From: Synechocystis sp. PCC 7338
GTDB taxonomy: Bacteria; Cyanobacteriota; Cyanobacteriia; Cyanobacteriales; Microcystaceae
Length of the DNA stretch: 64,000 nt
Direction of reading: 5' to 3'
Assembly (NCBI RefSeq): GCF_018282115.1
Contig: NZ_CP054306.1
Location: 3,023,488 to 3,087,487, forward strand
The notes under the pieces were generated by a model. The model saw only the letters and a program-made list of their open reading frames with translations, was not told the origin of the DNA and made no database searches. This document shows, one piece after another, positions 55,442 through 64,000 of this stretch. Within the stretch, counting starts at the first letter, position 1, and each line of letters starts with the position of its first letter. A program made the position numbers and the translations under genes.

Positions 55442-56962
55442 CTAAATTTCTAACTGTAAAGGAACAAAAGCCTGTTCTGCTTGGTGAATTTCTTCAAAGG
55501 AAGCAGACTGGGCTCGACCTTCCCGGAGCCAATCCCGCAGATTACCAATGACTTCTTTTTGGGAAACGGATAGGGGAACTTGGCGTTTCAGCGCCGTCAA
55601 AATATCTGTTGTTGTCACTTCCCGCCCTTGGTTAAAGCCTACGTACATTCCATCAATAATTGCCTGTTCAATTTCTGCCCCCACATAGCCCTCCGAAGCC
55701 ATGGCTAAATTAACAATATCTAATTCCTGGGGAAAGCGGTTGCGTTTGCGGAGATGGACAGTGATAATTTCCTGGCGCTCTGCCAAAGTGGGCAAATCCA
55801 AAAAGAAAATTTCATCAAACCGTCCTTTTCGGAGTAATTCCGGCGGCAACTGGGAAATATTATTGGCGGTGGCTACCACAAAACAAGGGGCAGTTTTTTC
55901 CTGCATCCAAGTCAGAATGGTGCCAAATACTCTGGTGCTCACTCCCCCATCTAGACCACCAGAGCTAAAAGCCTTTTCCAACTCATCAATCCAGAGAATA
56001 CAAGGGGCTACCGTTTCTGCTAGCTCCAATGCCTTGCGGGTTCTTGCTTCCGATTCCCCCACCAAAGAGCCAAATAAAGCTCTGATATCAAGACGCAATA
56101 GGGGTAAACGCCATAGCCCCCCAATCATCTTGGCCGTTAAACTTTTCCCCGTGCCGGGAATCCCAATCAAAGCAATGCCCTTGGGGGCCGGAAGTCCATA
56201 ATCCTGGGCCTCTTGGGTAAAAGCTCGTTCCCGTAAGCGTAACCAATCCTTGAGCAAACCTAGGCCCCCCACATCAGACGGGGTTTCCTGTACCGAGAAA
56301 AACTCCAATGCCTGACTTTCGTTGATGATTTGCTTCTTCTCCGCCATCACCAGGTCAATGTCCCGTTCATCAAGCACCCCATTACTGACGATCGCCTTAG
56401 CAAAGACCCGTTGGGATTGGGAAGCTGTTAAACCAAGGGCCGCTTTGACTAACTTCTCCCGCCCCAGTTTGGTCAAATTCACTTTCACCCCCGGAGTTTT
56501 AGCCAAATTTTCTAGTACCAGATCCAACTCCGGTTCCTTGGGCAAAGGAAACTCAATGATCACCGCCTCATCCTTCAGTTCTGCTGGTAATTGTCCTGTG
56601 GGGCAAGTAATTACCATGGACTTTTTGGTGAACTTTAACCGTTGGGCAACACTGCGTAACTTGCGCTTAAATTGGGCATTGCCCCAACAATCATGGAAAT
56701 CTTTGAGTACAAATAAAGCGTTGGTTTCCACCTTATCAATTTGATCGAGGGCGGTGAGAGGATCTTTGGCCGCCGGTAAAGAAGACTTTTGTTGGGTCAA
56801 AGATTGGAACCCATCCGCCACATCCCAGGTAATGCAAGGCCTCTGACTATGTTCACAGACGTCCTTTACAGTTTGCAGGGCCCTTTCTTCCTCCGAAGTG
56901 ATTAGCACAATCAAAGTAAAACGGGAGCGCAGATAAATATCGAGTTCCTTGGCAAAGGCCAT
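55442..56962 (-). CDS. ycf46: Ycf46-type AAA ATPase
   Basis: A 506-residue AAA ATPase. Residues 1-220 form the variable N-domain (LDIYLRSRFTLIVLITSEEE). The AAA module has Walker A in IGIPGTGKSLTAK (Lys273), Walker B in CILWIDELEKAF, sensor 1 in VVATANNISQLP, and the arginine-finger region PPELLRKGRFDEIFF. Family and length match Ycf46 of cyanobacteria and red-lineage plastids, which lack a membrane anchor. It is the central enzyme of a minus-strand run with Ycf35-, DUF2997-, Hsp70- and GrpE-like proteins. Substrates are unknown; remodelling or disassembly of protein complexes is the likely role. Confidence 0.9.
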   Translation of the reverse strand: MAFAKELDIYLRSRFTLIVLITSEEERALQTVKDVCEHSQRPCITWDVADGFQSLTQQKSSLPAAKDPLTALDQIDKVETNALFVLKDFHDCWGNAQFKRKLRSVAQRLKFTKKSMVITCPTGQLPAELKDEAVIIEFPLPKEPELDLVLENLAKTPGVKVNLTKLGREKLVKAALGLTASQSQRVFAKAIVSNGVLDERDIDLVMAEKKQIINESQALEFFSVQETPSDVGGLGLLKDWLRLRERAFTQEAQDYGLPAPKGIALIGIPGTGKSLTAKMIGGLWRLPLLRLDIRALFGSLVGESEARTRKALELAETVAPCILWIDELEKAFSSGGLDGGVSTRVFGTILTWMQEKTAPCFVVATANNISQLPPELLRKGRFDEIFFLDLPTLAERQEIITVHLRKRNRFPQELDIVNLAMASEGYVGAEIEQAIIDGMYVGFNQGREVTTTDILTALKRQVPLSVSQKEVIGNLRDWLREGRAQSASFEEIHQAEQAFVPLQLEI

Positions 56963-57112
56963 GGCTAGGAAAAATGTTCAGGTCAGTGCTCTGCATTGCA
57001 CCCTAGTAATTTATCCTTAGTACGAATTTTTTAGATTGCCTTAAGATTTATTTTATTTGTCAAGGCCGATTCCATAGACATATCCCAAGAACGGATTTTG
57101 AAGGCCTTTCCC

Positions 57113-57322
57113 TCAACCCCATTGCCATTCCTGCTCCTGTTGCGACTCCTGTTGTTCTACTTGATGAGCTTCACTGGTCAATTCCCTTTTGATTACTTCT
57201 CCCCCCAGTATTGCCTCCAACTCCTGGGTCAAATCCAGACAACCCATGCCCTTCACACCATTTATATCTAGGATTACTTCGCCATTCTTGTCGATGAATA
57301 CATTAATTTCTTGTAGTTCCAT
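57113..57322 (-). CDS. DUF2997 family small protein
   Basis: A 69-residue protein from the ATG at 57322 (MELQEINVFIDKNGEVILDI); the longer frame from 57394 is antisense-like in its first part. NGVKGMGCLDLTQELEAILG is the DUF2997 core with one conserved Cys; the C-terminus is glutamine- and glutamate-rich. In cyanobacteria DUF2997 genes are regularly next to DUF1257 (Ycf35) and AAA ATPase genes, as here. It starts 10 bp after the Ycf35 stop, so it is in the same operon. Function unknown. Confidence 0.85.
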   Translation of the reverse strand: MELQEINVFIDKNGEVILDINGVKGMGCLDLTQELEAILGGEVIKRELTSEAHQVEQQESQQEQEWQWG

Positions 57323-57332
57323 GGTGTTCTCC

Positions 57333-57716
57333 CTAAACAACACGACGGAGGACAAGGTGAATACGGCCAGTTTCCTCCACCTCTTCACTGACAAGGGAAA
57401 AGCCCTGTTCCGCTAATTTGGCCGTGGCGGCATGGTAAGCATAGCGTTGATTAAGGGACTCAACAAAAGTCTGCTGATTAATTTCCCTAATTCCCCACCA
57501 ATCCGCCACCATCTCGTAGCCCTCACCATTTTTGCGAAAGCCAATGTCATAGCTGGCATTTTGGGTCAGTACTTTTATCTCAGCCGTGGTTTTATTACCT
57601 TGATAACCATCAATTTGCAGATTGCCTTCTTGGTAGCTATGCCCCAAATCATCTAGGGCTTGTTTGAGATAGGTTTTCTCCACAATTTTGGTTTTGAGGG
57701 TGGTGAAATGGGACAT
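57333..57716 (-). CDS. ycf35: Ycf35 family protein (DUF1257)
   Basis: A 127-residue DUF1257 protein: MSHFTTLKTKIVEKTYLKQA, LDDLGHSYQEGNLQIDGYQG, IGFRKNGEGYEMVADWWGIR and LNQRYAYHAATAKLAEQGFS. Found in cyanobacteria and red algal plastids as Ycf35; no biochemical function is established. The predicted fold is a compact alpha-beta domain. It starts four bases after the end of the Hsp70-like gene, so the two are co-translated. Confidence 0.92.
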   Translation of the reverse strand: MSHFTTLKTKIVEKTYLKQALDDLGHSYQEGNLQIDGYQGNKTTAEIKVLTQNASYDIGFRKNGEGYEMVADWWGIREINQQTFVESLNQRYAYHAATAKLAEQGFSLVSEEVEETGRIHLVLRRVV

Positions 57717-57720
57717 GGGT

Positions 57721-59313
57721 TTAGCTTAATTTAACAACTGGATAATTTTGATGGGTCAGCTTATTAGCCTTGAGATCCCGGGCCGTCATCAGCAATCTTT
57801 TGTTGGCATCAATGGCAAATTCCACCCGAAAACAAGCATCTCCCTTCTGGACAGGGGGAGTAGGTTCCAGAAAAGTAGGACTGTTTTCATTCATCCAAAA
57901 ATAATTGCGTTCCTGTGCCGTTTCCGGCGAAAGATTACTCAGGCGGGCGGCCCCAGAGGGGTCAAAGACCAATTCCACATTCGTCTGCTCAGAGCGGCGG
58001 TAGGGGGTTCCCACTTCAAAAATAGCCAGTCCTAATTGGTTTTGTTCATCATAGGAAGCTTTAATAGTTAAGCTTGCTAAAGGTTTTTCACTGGGATAGG
58101 CTGTTCCCCTACTTACCAAAGGACGGTAATCAAATTCCCCTGTTTGGCCATTGCGGAAACGAATGGCATAGTCGTGCTGGATATGGTCAAAGAAATCTAC
58201 CCCAGCCACAAAGGCGGCGGCTCCCCGAGAAACGGCATCCAGGGGACGATGGAGCAACACTCTATCTTTACCAAAAATACGTTTGACAGTACGTTGAATA
58301 ACTGGAATTTGGCTACTGCCCCCCACCATCAGCACCGCTTTAATCTGGTCTTCTGTATAACCCCTTTCCCTGGCATCATTGAGGGCCCGTCGTAGGGTCT
58401 GGTCAAGCAAAGAAAGGGCCTCCTTCTCATCAAGGAGTTCTTCAAACTGACTGCGACTAAATTCCGCATCCACAACGGCCCCGGTATTAGGATTAAAAAT
58501 AGAAATGTCCGCCCGCTCTTCCTTGTAGAGGTTAATCTTCGCCTGTTCACATTCCACTAGAATGGCTTGACTGATAGAGCGAATAGTATCATCAGCATCG
58601 CTATAACCGCTTTGGCGGAGCACTTCTTGAAAAAGCCATTGGTCAATGGTGGTGCCCCCCAGGTCTAGGCCAGCTTTCCCCAATATGCGGCAACGGCGAC
58701 TACTACCCGTATCATCTTCATCAATTAGTACTACCGCCACATCCAGGGTTCCCCCGCCAAAATCAAAAATGAGATAAACATCATTGGGCTGAATGTGGGC
58801 CCCATAACCGAGGGCGGCAGCGGAAGGCTCATCAATTAAACGAATCCGGGCCATGCCAGACTCTTGGGCCACGTCTGTCAACCAACTCTCATAATGTTCA
58901 TAGGCTTCCACCGGGACAGTAAAAGCAACCTCGGCAGTGGGGTCTAAATTTAGGTCATTGGCGGCAAACAGCAAAATAGTGGAAAGAAAATCTTTACCCG
59001 CTTCAAAGTGAGAAATGTACCTTTCCCCCAAACGACGTTTGATTTGGTTTCGATTACCGATGTAATGTTTCATCCACCGGAAAGTGCGTTCACTTTTCTG
59101 AAGACTATTGGTAATGACTTGATGCCCAATCCATTGCCGTCTGTCCTGGGTGTAGTGAATTAGGGAGGGGATAATTGAAACAGTTTCCAAGCCTTGCCGT
59201 TGCAAATAGCCGTAATCCGTCAAATGAAAGGGAATACCGCTAGCCGTGGCTTCATCCCAGCGGGCCAGCACAGTATTCGAGGTGCCAAAGTCAATAGCAA
59301 GTTTTCCCGGCAT
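57721..59313 (-). CDS. Hsp70-like protein (short DnaK relative)
   Basis: A 530-residue Hsp70-family protein. The actin-like ATPase domain has LAIDFGTSNTVLARWDEA (phosphate 1), FDFGGGTLDVAVVLIDED (phosphate 2) and VLMVGGSSQIPVIQRTV (adenosine). DLGGTTIDQWLFQEVLRQSG is also typical. The substrate-binding part after residue 380 is shortened and lacks the helical lid of DnaK, so it is a non-canonical member. It follows a GrpE-like gene with a three-base gap and precedes Ycf35. I infer a specialised chaperone for the operon's clients. Confidence 0.9.
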   Translation of the reverse strand: MPGKLAIDFGTSNTVLARWDEATASGIPFHLTDYGYLQRQGLETVSIIPSLIHYTQDRRQWIGHQVITNSLQKSERTFRWMKHYIGNRNQIKRRLGERYISHFEAGKDFLSTILLFAANDLNLDPTAEVAFTVPVEAYEHYESWLTDVAQESGMARIRLIDEPSAAALGYGAHIQPNDVYLIFDFGGGTLDVAVVLIDEDDTGSSRRCRILGKAGLDLGGTTIDQWLFQEVLRQSGYSDADDTIRSISQAILVECEQAKINLYKEERADISIFNPNTGAVVDAEFSRSQFEELLDEKEALSLLDQTLRRALNDARERGYTEDQIKAVLMVGGSSQIPVIQRTVKRIFGKDRVLLHRPLDAVSRGAAAFVAGVDFFDHIQHDYAIRFRNGQTGEFDYRPLVSRGTAYPSEKPLASLTIKASYDEQNQLGLAIFEVGTPYRRSEQTNVELVFDPSGAARLSNLSPETAQERNYFWMNENSPTFLEPTPPVQKGDACFRVEFAIDANKRLLMTARDLKANKLTHQNYPVVKLS

Positions 59314-59316
59314 AGT

Positions 59317-59853
59317 TTAGGCAGTGGGTTCAACGAGGGCCTTTTTGAGCAGTTTTTGCTGATAGGCCAGGGCCGGCATTTTTACAATAACGGGGGTACC
59401 GAGCGGAATTTCCATGGTACTGCTGAGGGGCTGATGATAGTTGAGATCAAAAGGAACGGTTTCACCAACAGGGACAACAATGCTTAAGCCCTGGGTTTCT
59501 AGGGTACTGACAAGGCGTTTAGTCACTGTCAAAATATCCTGCGGTTGAACCACTGTGCCTTCTTGTTCCACTAGGTAAGTTTGGGTCAACAGTTGACTAA
59601 TGGGGGAAGCTAATTGACTCAGCATATTTTCGATTTCCCCCTGGCGGGCTGTTTTCAAGCGGCTATCTTCCTTTTGCCTTTGTTGCTCCAGGTCTTGTTT
59701 GAGGGCGGTAATGGTTTTGTCCCGTTCCGCTAGTTCCAACCGTAAGCTCTGAAGTTCGGCGGAGTATTTGAGATCATCGGGGTCTACTGGAGCCGTAGCT
59801 AGATTGGAAGGAGGATGCGGTGGCTGGAATAGAGTTTTTAGCCAGGTAAGCAT
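59317..59853 (-). CDS. GrpE-like nucleotide-exchange factor
   Basis: A 178-residue protein with a short N-terminal hydrophobic/aromatic start, a long coiled coil (about residues 28-75, EERD-type heptads such as ELAERDKTITALKQDLEQQR) and a C-terminal beta domain VGETVPFDLNYHQPLSSTME then VIVKMPALAYQQKLLKKALV. This is the GrpE layout; the usual V-G-x-x-F-D-P-x-x-H-E-A motif is present in altered form. It begins the seven-gene run and lies three bases before the Hsp70-like gene, so it is probably its dedicated exchange factor. Weak similarity outside the C-terminal domain. Confidence 0.75.
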   Translation of the reverse strand: MLTWLKTLFQPPHPPSNLATAPVDPDDLKYSAELQSLRLELAERDKTITALKQDLEQQRQKEDSRLKTARQGEIENMLSQLASPISQLLTQTYLVEQEGTVVQPQDILTVTKRLVSTLETQGLSIVVPVGETVPFDLNYHQPLSSTMEIPLGTPVIVKMPALAYQQKLLKKALVEPTA

Positions 59854-59943
59854 ATGGTAAATTCCCGGAAGAGAGCAACTTTAGTTCACGCACTGAACAT
59901 TTATAAGCTAGTTATCGACTATGGCAAGGTCTCTACCCATCCT

Positions 59944-60855
59944 TCAGGATTGGGGATTAATGCTCTTTAGGGGGGCAATGCCAGCCTGGTCGAGGATTTC
60001 GGGAATTAATTCCTCTTTTTTAATTGCCATTAAATGGACTCCCTGGCATAGTTCTTGAGCTAGTTTTACCTGTTCGGCGGCGATCGCCACCCCTTCCTTT
60101 AACGGATCTTCGGCCCGGGCCAGGCGATCAATTAAAGAATCGGGAATATTTACCCCCGGCACCACTCGCTTAATAAAAGCCGCATTTTTAGCTGATTTGA
60201 AAAGAAATATGCCCGCCAAAATTGGTTTGCCACATCCCACAGCCACCTGGGTCATAAATTTATCCAGGCGATCAAAATCCGTGATCAACTGACTTTGGAA
60301 AAACTGGGCCCCGGCTACGAGCTTTTTTTCAAACCGACTTTGCAAACCGGACCAACTCTTTGACTGGGGATCCACTGCCGCTCCAGGAAATAAATCTAGC
60401 CTGCCATCCACCAAGGGAGCTTGGTTGAAATCTAGCCCCTGGTTGAGGGAACGGATTAAACCCAACAGCCGCACCGATTCCAAATCGTAGACGGCCCTAG
60501 CTTTGGTATGGTCTCCTGCTTTGAGCGGATCGCCGGTCAAAGCTAAAACATTGCGTAAACCGAGGGCATAGGACCCCATCAAATCCGCCTGCAAACCAAT
60601 TAAATTGCGATCCCGGCAGGTCATCTGACAAATGGCTTCAATACCCCGTTGTTGCAACAACACACAGGCTGCAATGGAGGACATACGCAACACCGCTCGA
60701 CTGCCATCGGTGACATTTACCCCATGAACCCTGCCCCGCAACTTTGCCGCCACCGCCAACATCCGCTCTGGATTGCCGCCTTTAGGGGGGGTAACTTCTG
60801 CGGTAATTAAAAATTCCTTTGCTTCGGCCGCCTGACGAAACCGGCTAATGGTCAT
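59944..60855 (-). CDS. Methylenetetrahydrofolate reductase-like protein
   Basis: A 303-residue TIM-barrel flavoprotein from the ATG at 60855 (MTISRFRQAAEAKEFLITAE). ITAEVTPPKGGNPERMLAVA contains the catalytic Glu region, HGVNVTDGSRAVLRMSSIAA follows, and QMTCRDRNLIGLQADLMGSY, VLALTGDPLKAGDH and GAQFFQSQLITDFDRLDKFM are the conserved FAD- and folate-contacting stretches of MetF. It would reduce methylene-THF to methyl-THF for methionine synthesis. Cyanobacterial MetF-like proteins of this branch are unstudied, so cofactor preference is unclear. Longer starts upstream lack family resemblance. Confidence 0.85.
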   Translation of the reverse strand: MTISRFRQAAEAKEFLITAEVTPPKGGNPERMLAVAAKLRGRVHGVNVTDGSRAVLRMSSIAACVLLQQRGIEAICQMTCRDRNLIGLQADLMGSYALGLRNVLALTGDPLKAGDHTKARAVYDLESVRLLGLIRSLNQGLDFNQAPLVDGRLDLFPGAAVDPQSKSWSGLQSRFEKKLVAGAQFFQSQLITDFDRLDKFMTQVAVGCGKPILAGIFLFKSAKNAAFIKRVVPGVNIPDSLIDRLARAEDPLKEGVAIAAEQVKLAQELCQGVHLMAIKKEELIPEILDQAGIAPLKSINPQS

Positions 60856-61062
60856 TACATCCAATGGTGACAACGGTGGTTTGAGTTCCGAGCGGTGACT
60901 TCCTCTCTGACAGGAGATCTTAACAGAATTTTTCCGGTTTACTGGTTGGGGCCATTGCCCCCGACCCTCGGCCATGTTTCCCTTCCCAAGGGATCAGCAT
61001 TAGGATGTAAGATTGAAAGTGTTCAAAAAATTTATATTCTTTTAACAAAACGAGGTACAGCA

Positions 61063-61182
61063 ATGGATTGGCGTGTAATTGTAGTTGTTAGCCCCCTTCT
61101 GATCGCCGCAACTTGGGCCGCTATCAATATTGGGGCCGCCGCGATCCGGCAGTTACAGGACGTTTTAGGTCGCGAAGCCTAG
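61063..61182 (+). CDS. psbY: Photosystem II protein Y
   Basis: A 39-residue single-helix membrane protein starting [20 protein letters not shown], which matches PsbY of cyanobacteria and plastids. The helix covers about residues 5-29, and the C-terminus has charged residues [11 protein letters not shown]. PsbY is a small peripheral subunit of photosystem II near cytochrome b559. It starts at the ATG at 61063 with a GAGG ribosome-binding site seven bases upstream. It is too short for usual gene-length cut-offs but is clear by sequence. Confidence 0.88.
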
Positions 61183-61420
61183 GCCACAACGTCTCGGCGA
61201 TCGCCGATGAATCGAGAAAGTATTGTGCAATGGCCCTTCCTGGCTCTGGGCCGGGGGGGCTACTCTTTTCGGGGTTACCTGGTTACTGCAAAGTTTTTCC
61301 ACCGCAGAAGTTTCTAGAGAAATTTTAGATTGGTGCCCCATCAGGAAACGCAGAAAACCAAATCCCCACTTGATTAGCCAGTGTCAACCTCCACCTCAAC
61401 AACAGTTTTTAGCAATTGCC

Positions 61421-61678
61421 ATGGTCGATCCACTGATGTACCAAGAAGAAATGTTTGTGTTCTTGGCGGACCAGGAACCAGAAACATTCCTAACTCCGGC
61501 GGAAATGACTGCTAAGTTGACGGAGATTTTGGCTGAATACGATCTTCCCCTCCCCCAAGGGCTGGATAAATTGGCCACTTTGGCGGCAAAAGCGGAACAT
61601 TTACGGGACAACTACTGCGACCTCGACCGGGGGGATGGCGGTACTTGGCAATGGTATGTGGTACGCCTGGAAAAATAG
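61421..61678 (+). CDS. CRR7-like NDH assembly protein
   Basis: An 85-residue protein from the ATG at 61421 (MVDPLMYQEEMFVFLADQEP). FLTPAEMTAKLTEILAEYDL, LPLPQGLDKLATLAAKAEHL and GTWQWYVVRLEK match the CRR7 family, needed in plants for the NDH-1 complex assembly in the thylakoid stroma region. The frame is open upstream to 61223, but residues before MVDPLM have no family resemblance. It follows psbY on the same strand after 238 bp with no recognised element between. Confidence 0.75.
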   Translation: MVDPLMYQEEMFVFLADQEPETFLTPAEMTAKLTEILAEYDLPLPQGLDKLATLAAKAEHLRDNYCDLDRGDGGTWQWYVVRLEK

Positions 61679-61806
61679 CTTGATCGATCCCATCTCCAAA
61701 TCAGTTCTCAGTCCCCGATATTAAAGCCTTTAACCCTTTTGTGCTAAGATTTTGAGGGCTTTTGCCATCCCACAGCAAAGATGCCTAAGCTCAGCCTGAT
61801 TTTGGA

Positions 61807-63738
61807 GTGACCATGACGACCACGAACTACGGTGCCGATCAAATTCAAGTCTTGGAAGGGTTGGAACCAGTCCGTAAGCGCCCAGGGATGTATATTGGCT
61901 CCACGGGGCCCAAGGGTCTGCATCACCTAGTGTATGAAGTGGTTGACAATGCCATTGATGAGGCTTTGGCCGGCTATTGTACCCATATTGAAATTGACAT
62001 TAATGCCGATGGTTCCGTCACCGTAGTGGACAATGGCCGGGGCATTCCCACGGATATTCACCCCACCACCGGGCGGTCGGCCTTGGAAACGGTATTGACG
62101 GTGCTCCATGCTGGAGGAAAGTTTGGGGGCGGTGGCTATAAGGTATCCGGTGGTTTACACGGGGTCGGGGTTTCCGTTGTTAATGCCCTGTCTGAGTGGG
62201 TGGAAGTGAAGGTTTGGCGCCAGGGGAAGGAACATTTCCAGCGCTTTGAGCGGGGCAATCCCATTGGCATACTGGAAGCTATCCCCAATGAGAAGCATTC
62301 CACCGGCACCCAGGTTTCTTTTTTGCCGGACACCCAAATTTTTAAGGATGGCATCGAGTTTGACTACCACATCCTAGCCAGTCGTCTCAAGGAGTTGGCC
62401 TACCTCAATGCTGGGGTGCGTATTACCTTTGGCGATCGCCGGGTGGATTCCCTCAAAGAGGAGCAGTTTTATTATGAAGGGGGCATTAGGGAATATGTCA
62501 CCTACATGACCACAGACAAAACCCCGCTCCACGACGAAATTATCTACACTTCCGGAGAAAAGAATGACGTTCAGGTGGAAGTGGCTCTGCAATGGTGTGT
62601 GGATGCCTACAGTGATACTCTGCTAGGGTTTGCCAACAATATCCGCACCATTGATGGGGGTACTCATTTAGAAGGTCTGAAAGCGGTTTTAACTCGTACC
62701 CTCAATTCCGTTGCCCGTAAACGCAATAAATTGAAGGAAGGGGATAGTAATTTAGGCGGGGAAAATATTCGGGAAGGCCTGACCGGTGTTATTTCCGTTA
62801 AAGTGCCCGATCCAGAATTTGAAGGACAAACCAAAACTAAATTAGGTAACACGGAAGTCCGGGGTATTGTTGACACCCTAGTGGGGGAAGCTCTAACGGA
62901 GTTTTTGGAATTTAATCCTGGGGTTGCCGACTCCATTATAGAAAAAGCAGTACAGGCCTTTAAAGCGGCGGAAGCGGCGCGTCGCGCCAGGGAATTAGTA
63001 CGCCGTAAATCAGTTTTAGAGTCTTCAACTTTACCAGGCAAACTAGCAGATTGTAGCTCCAAAGATCCCTCGGAATCGGAAATTTTTATCGTCGAGGGCG
63101 ATAGTGCCGGCGGAAGTGCAAAGCAAGGAAGAGATCGCCGTTTTCAAGCAATTCTGCCTTTGCGAGGCAAGATTTTAAATATTGAAAAAACTGACGATGC
63201 CAAGATTTATAAAAACACTGAAATTCAAGCCTTAATTACAGCCTTGGGTCTGGGCATTAAAGGGGATGATTTTGATATAGCTTCTCTGCGCTATCATAGG
63301 GTCGTCATAATGACTGACGCTGATGTCGATGGGGCGCACATACGCACTCTTTTGTTGACTTTCTTTTACCGTTATCAGCGGGATTTAGTAGACCAAGGTT
63401 ACATCTATATCGCCTGTCCACCGTTGTACAAACTGGAGCGGGGTAAAAACCACTTCTACTGTTATTCTGACCGGGAATTGCAGGGGCAAATTAGTCAATT
63501 TCCTCCCAATGCTAATTACACTATCCAGCGGTTTAAAGGTTTAGGGGAAATGATGCCCCAACAACTTTGGGATACCACAATGAATCCAGAAAGTCGCACC
63601 ATGAAGCGGGTTCACATTGAGGATGCCGCTGAAGCCGATCGCATTTTTACGGTGTTGATGGGTGATCGGGTTGCTCCCCGGCGGGAATTCATTGAAACCT
63701 ATGGCACTAAGTTAGATCTGACCGATTTGGATATCTAA
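61807..63738 (+). CDS. gyrB: DNA gyrase subunit B, intein-free
   Basis: A 641-643-residue type II topoisomerase subunit. The GHKL ATPase has [37 protein letters not shown] and [20 protein letters not shown]; the transducer and TOPRIM domains follow, with [20 protein letters not shown] and [20 protein letters not shown]. The start is either GTG at 61807 or ATG at 61813 ([10 protein letters not shown]); the ATG is the simpler choice. It introduces negative supercoils with GyrA. In Synechocystis PCC 6803 an intein interrupts this gene; here the reading is continuous across that region. Confidence 0.97.
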   Translation: MTMTTTNYGADQIQVLEGLEPVRKRPGMYIGSTGPKGLHHLVYEVVDNAIDEALAGYCTHIEIDINADGSVTVVDNGRGIPTDIHPTTGRSALETVLTVLHAGGKFGGGGYKVSGGLHGVGVSVVNALSEWVEVKVWRQGKEHFQRFERGNPIGILEAIPNEKHSTGTQVSFLPDTQIFKDGIEFDYHILASRLKELAYLNAGVRITFGDRRVDSLKEEQFYYEGGIREYVTYMTTDKTPLHDEIIYTSGEKNDVQVEVALQWCVDAYSDTLLGFANNIRTIDGGTHLEGLKAVLTRTLNSVARKRNKLKEGDSNLGGENIREGLTGVISVKVPDPEFEGQTKTKLGNTEVRGIVDTLVGEALTEFLEFNPGVADSIIEKAVQAFKAAEAARRARELVRRKSVLESSTLPGKLADCSSKDPSESEIFIVEGDSAGGSAKQGRDRRFQAILPLRGKILNIEKTDDAKIYKNTEIQALITALGLGIKGDDFDIASLRYHRVVIMTDADVDGAHIRTLLLTFFYRYQRDLVDQGYIYIACPPLYKLERGKNHFYCYSDRELQGQISQFPPNANYTIQRFKGLGEMMPQQLWDTTMNPESRTMKRVHIEDAAEADRIFTVLMGDRVAPRREFIETYGTKLDLTDLDI

Positions 63739-63886
63739 CCCTTTTTTCCAAGGACTTTAGGCATAGTTTCGGCGCTGTGCCTAGGGTCAGGGGTATTTCA
63801 TTAACGAACAGAAAAAAGCAAGGTCGACATTGGCGATCACCAAAAGTGTCTATGGTTGATTTACCATCATCCAGTGAAGGTTAAGC

Positions 63887-64000
63887 ATGCAAATTACCCT
63901 AGACATCCCCGACGACATTGCTCAACAGCTTCAACCCCTCCAGGGAGAATTGCCACAAATATTGGCTCTCGGCATACAACAACTAAACGCTAATCCCAAC
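63887..64000 (+). CDS. Antitoxin-like protein, cut by right window edge
   Basis: Only 38 codons are in the window, starting MQITLDIPDDIAQQLQPLQG and then ELPQILALGIQQLN. The pattern of an amphipathic strand followed by D-I-P-D-D-I-A-Q-Q-L is common in small antitoxins that precede PIN-type toxins in cyanobacteria. The rest of the gene and any partner toxin lie beyond the edge, so the assignment is tentative. Confidence 0.55.
   Translation, partial: MQITLDIPDDIAQQLQPLQGELPQILALGIQQLNANPN

Noticed and set aside
61223-61420. N-terminal extension of the CRR7-like gene
   Set aside because: The first 66 residues are unlike the family, and MVDPLMYQEE marks the usual N-terminus.
1-64000. tRNA, rRNA and CRISPR arrays
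   Set aside because: No cloverleaf-like sequences with the usual TTCRANYC arm, no rRNA signatures and no regularly spaced direct repeats were seen by eye; a covariance-model search would be decisive.

Overview
The window looks like chromosome of a unicellular cyanobacterium of the Synechocystis sp. PCC 6803/6714 clade. The palindrome GCGATCGC (HIP1) recurs through most of it, and it carries cyanobacterial or plastid-type genes: psbY, a CRR7-like NDH assembly factor, a Tab2-like factor, Ycf35-, Ycf46- and Ycf51-type proteins, a Toc75/Omp85 protein, an SpkF-like kinase and a cystine C-S lyase. It does not appear to be PCC 6803 itself. From memory, gyrB of that strain contains an intein, whereas the gyrB here is an uninterrupted gene of about 641-643 codons. 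No rRNA, tRNA or CRISPR array was recognised.

Layout. 0-5 kb: start of gshB (cut by the window edge), glutaredoxin, a 59-residue membrane protein, an alpha/beta hydrolase, a MazF-like toxin-antitoxin pair, an amidohydrolase and a GtrA-like protein. 5-8 kb: a multi-pass membrane protein, an IS630/Tc1-type element of about 945 bp, and a small Bfd-type ferredoxin gene with a Fur-box-like sequence. 8-24 kb: mostly minus-strand housekeeping genes, including DUF192, hydrolase, HIT, PCP_red, SdhA, SH3, Usp, SulP, PrfC, Omp85, PurC and an SpkF-like kinase. A small IS5-type MITE lies near 10.2 kb.

24.8-29.6 kb is accessory-like. It holds a MerR-like regulator translationally coupled to a VWA-macro domain fusion protein, a decayed IS630-type element, and two tandem DUF29 genes. 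29.7-50 kb returns to ordinary chromosome: DUF362, an oligopeptide-binding lipoprotein, hemA, ycf51-sppA-SDR, a MASE1 histidine kinase next to a NarL-type regulator, DUF427, a pteridine-reductase-like SDR, a Dam-like methylase, Tab2, cystine lyase and an ArnT-like transferase.

50-60 kb is the most unusual part. It begins with a stand-alone toxin-type deaminase and a possible partner, then remnants of an MNT antitoxin, of accC and of a nuclease-like gene, and a PIN/UPF0175 toxin-antitoxin pair. A seven-gene minus-strand run follows: GrpE-like, Hsp70-like, Ycf35-like, DUF2997, Ycf46 AAA ATPase, a membrane peptide and an AT-rich 594-residue protein. No exact HIP1 site was seen between about 52.18 and 60.08 kb. 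60-64 kb returns to core genes: MTHFR-like, psbY, crr7-like, gyrB, and the start of an antitoxin-like gene cut by the right edge.

Functional links supported by context: gshB with glutaredoxin (glutathione and redox); bfd with an iron-regulator-like box; ycf51, sppA and SDR as a plus-strand operon; sensor kinase beside response regulator; and the GrpE/Hsp70/AAA/Ycf35 run, which I infer to be a chaperone-ATPase system of unknown job.
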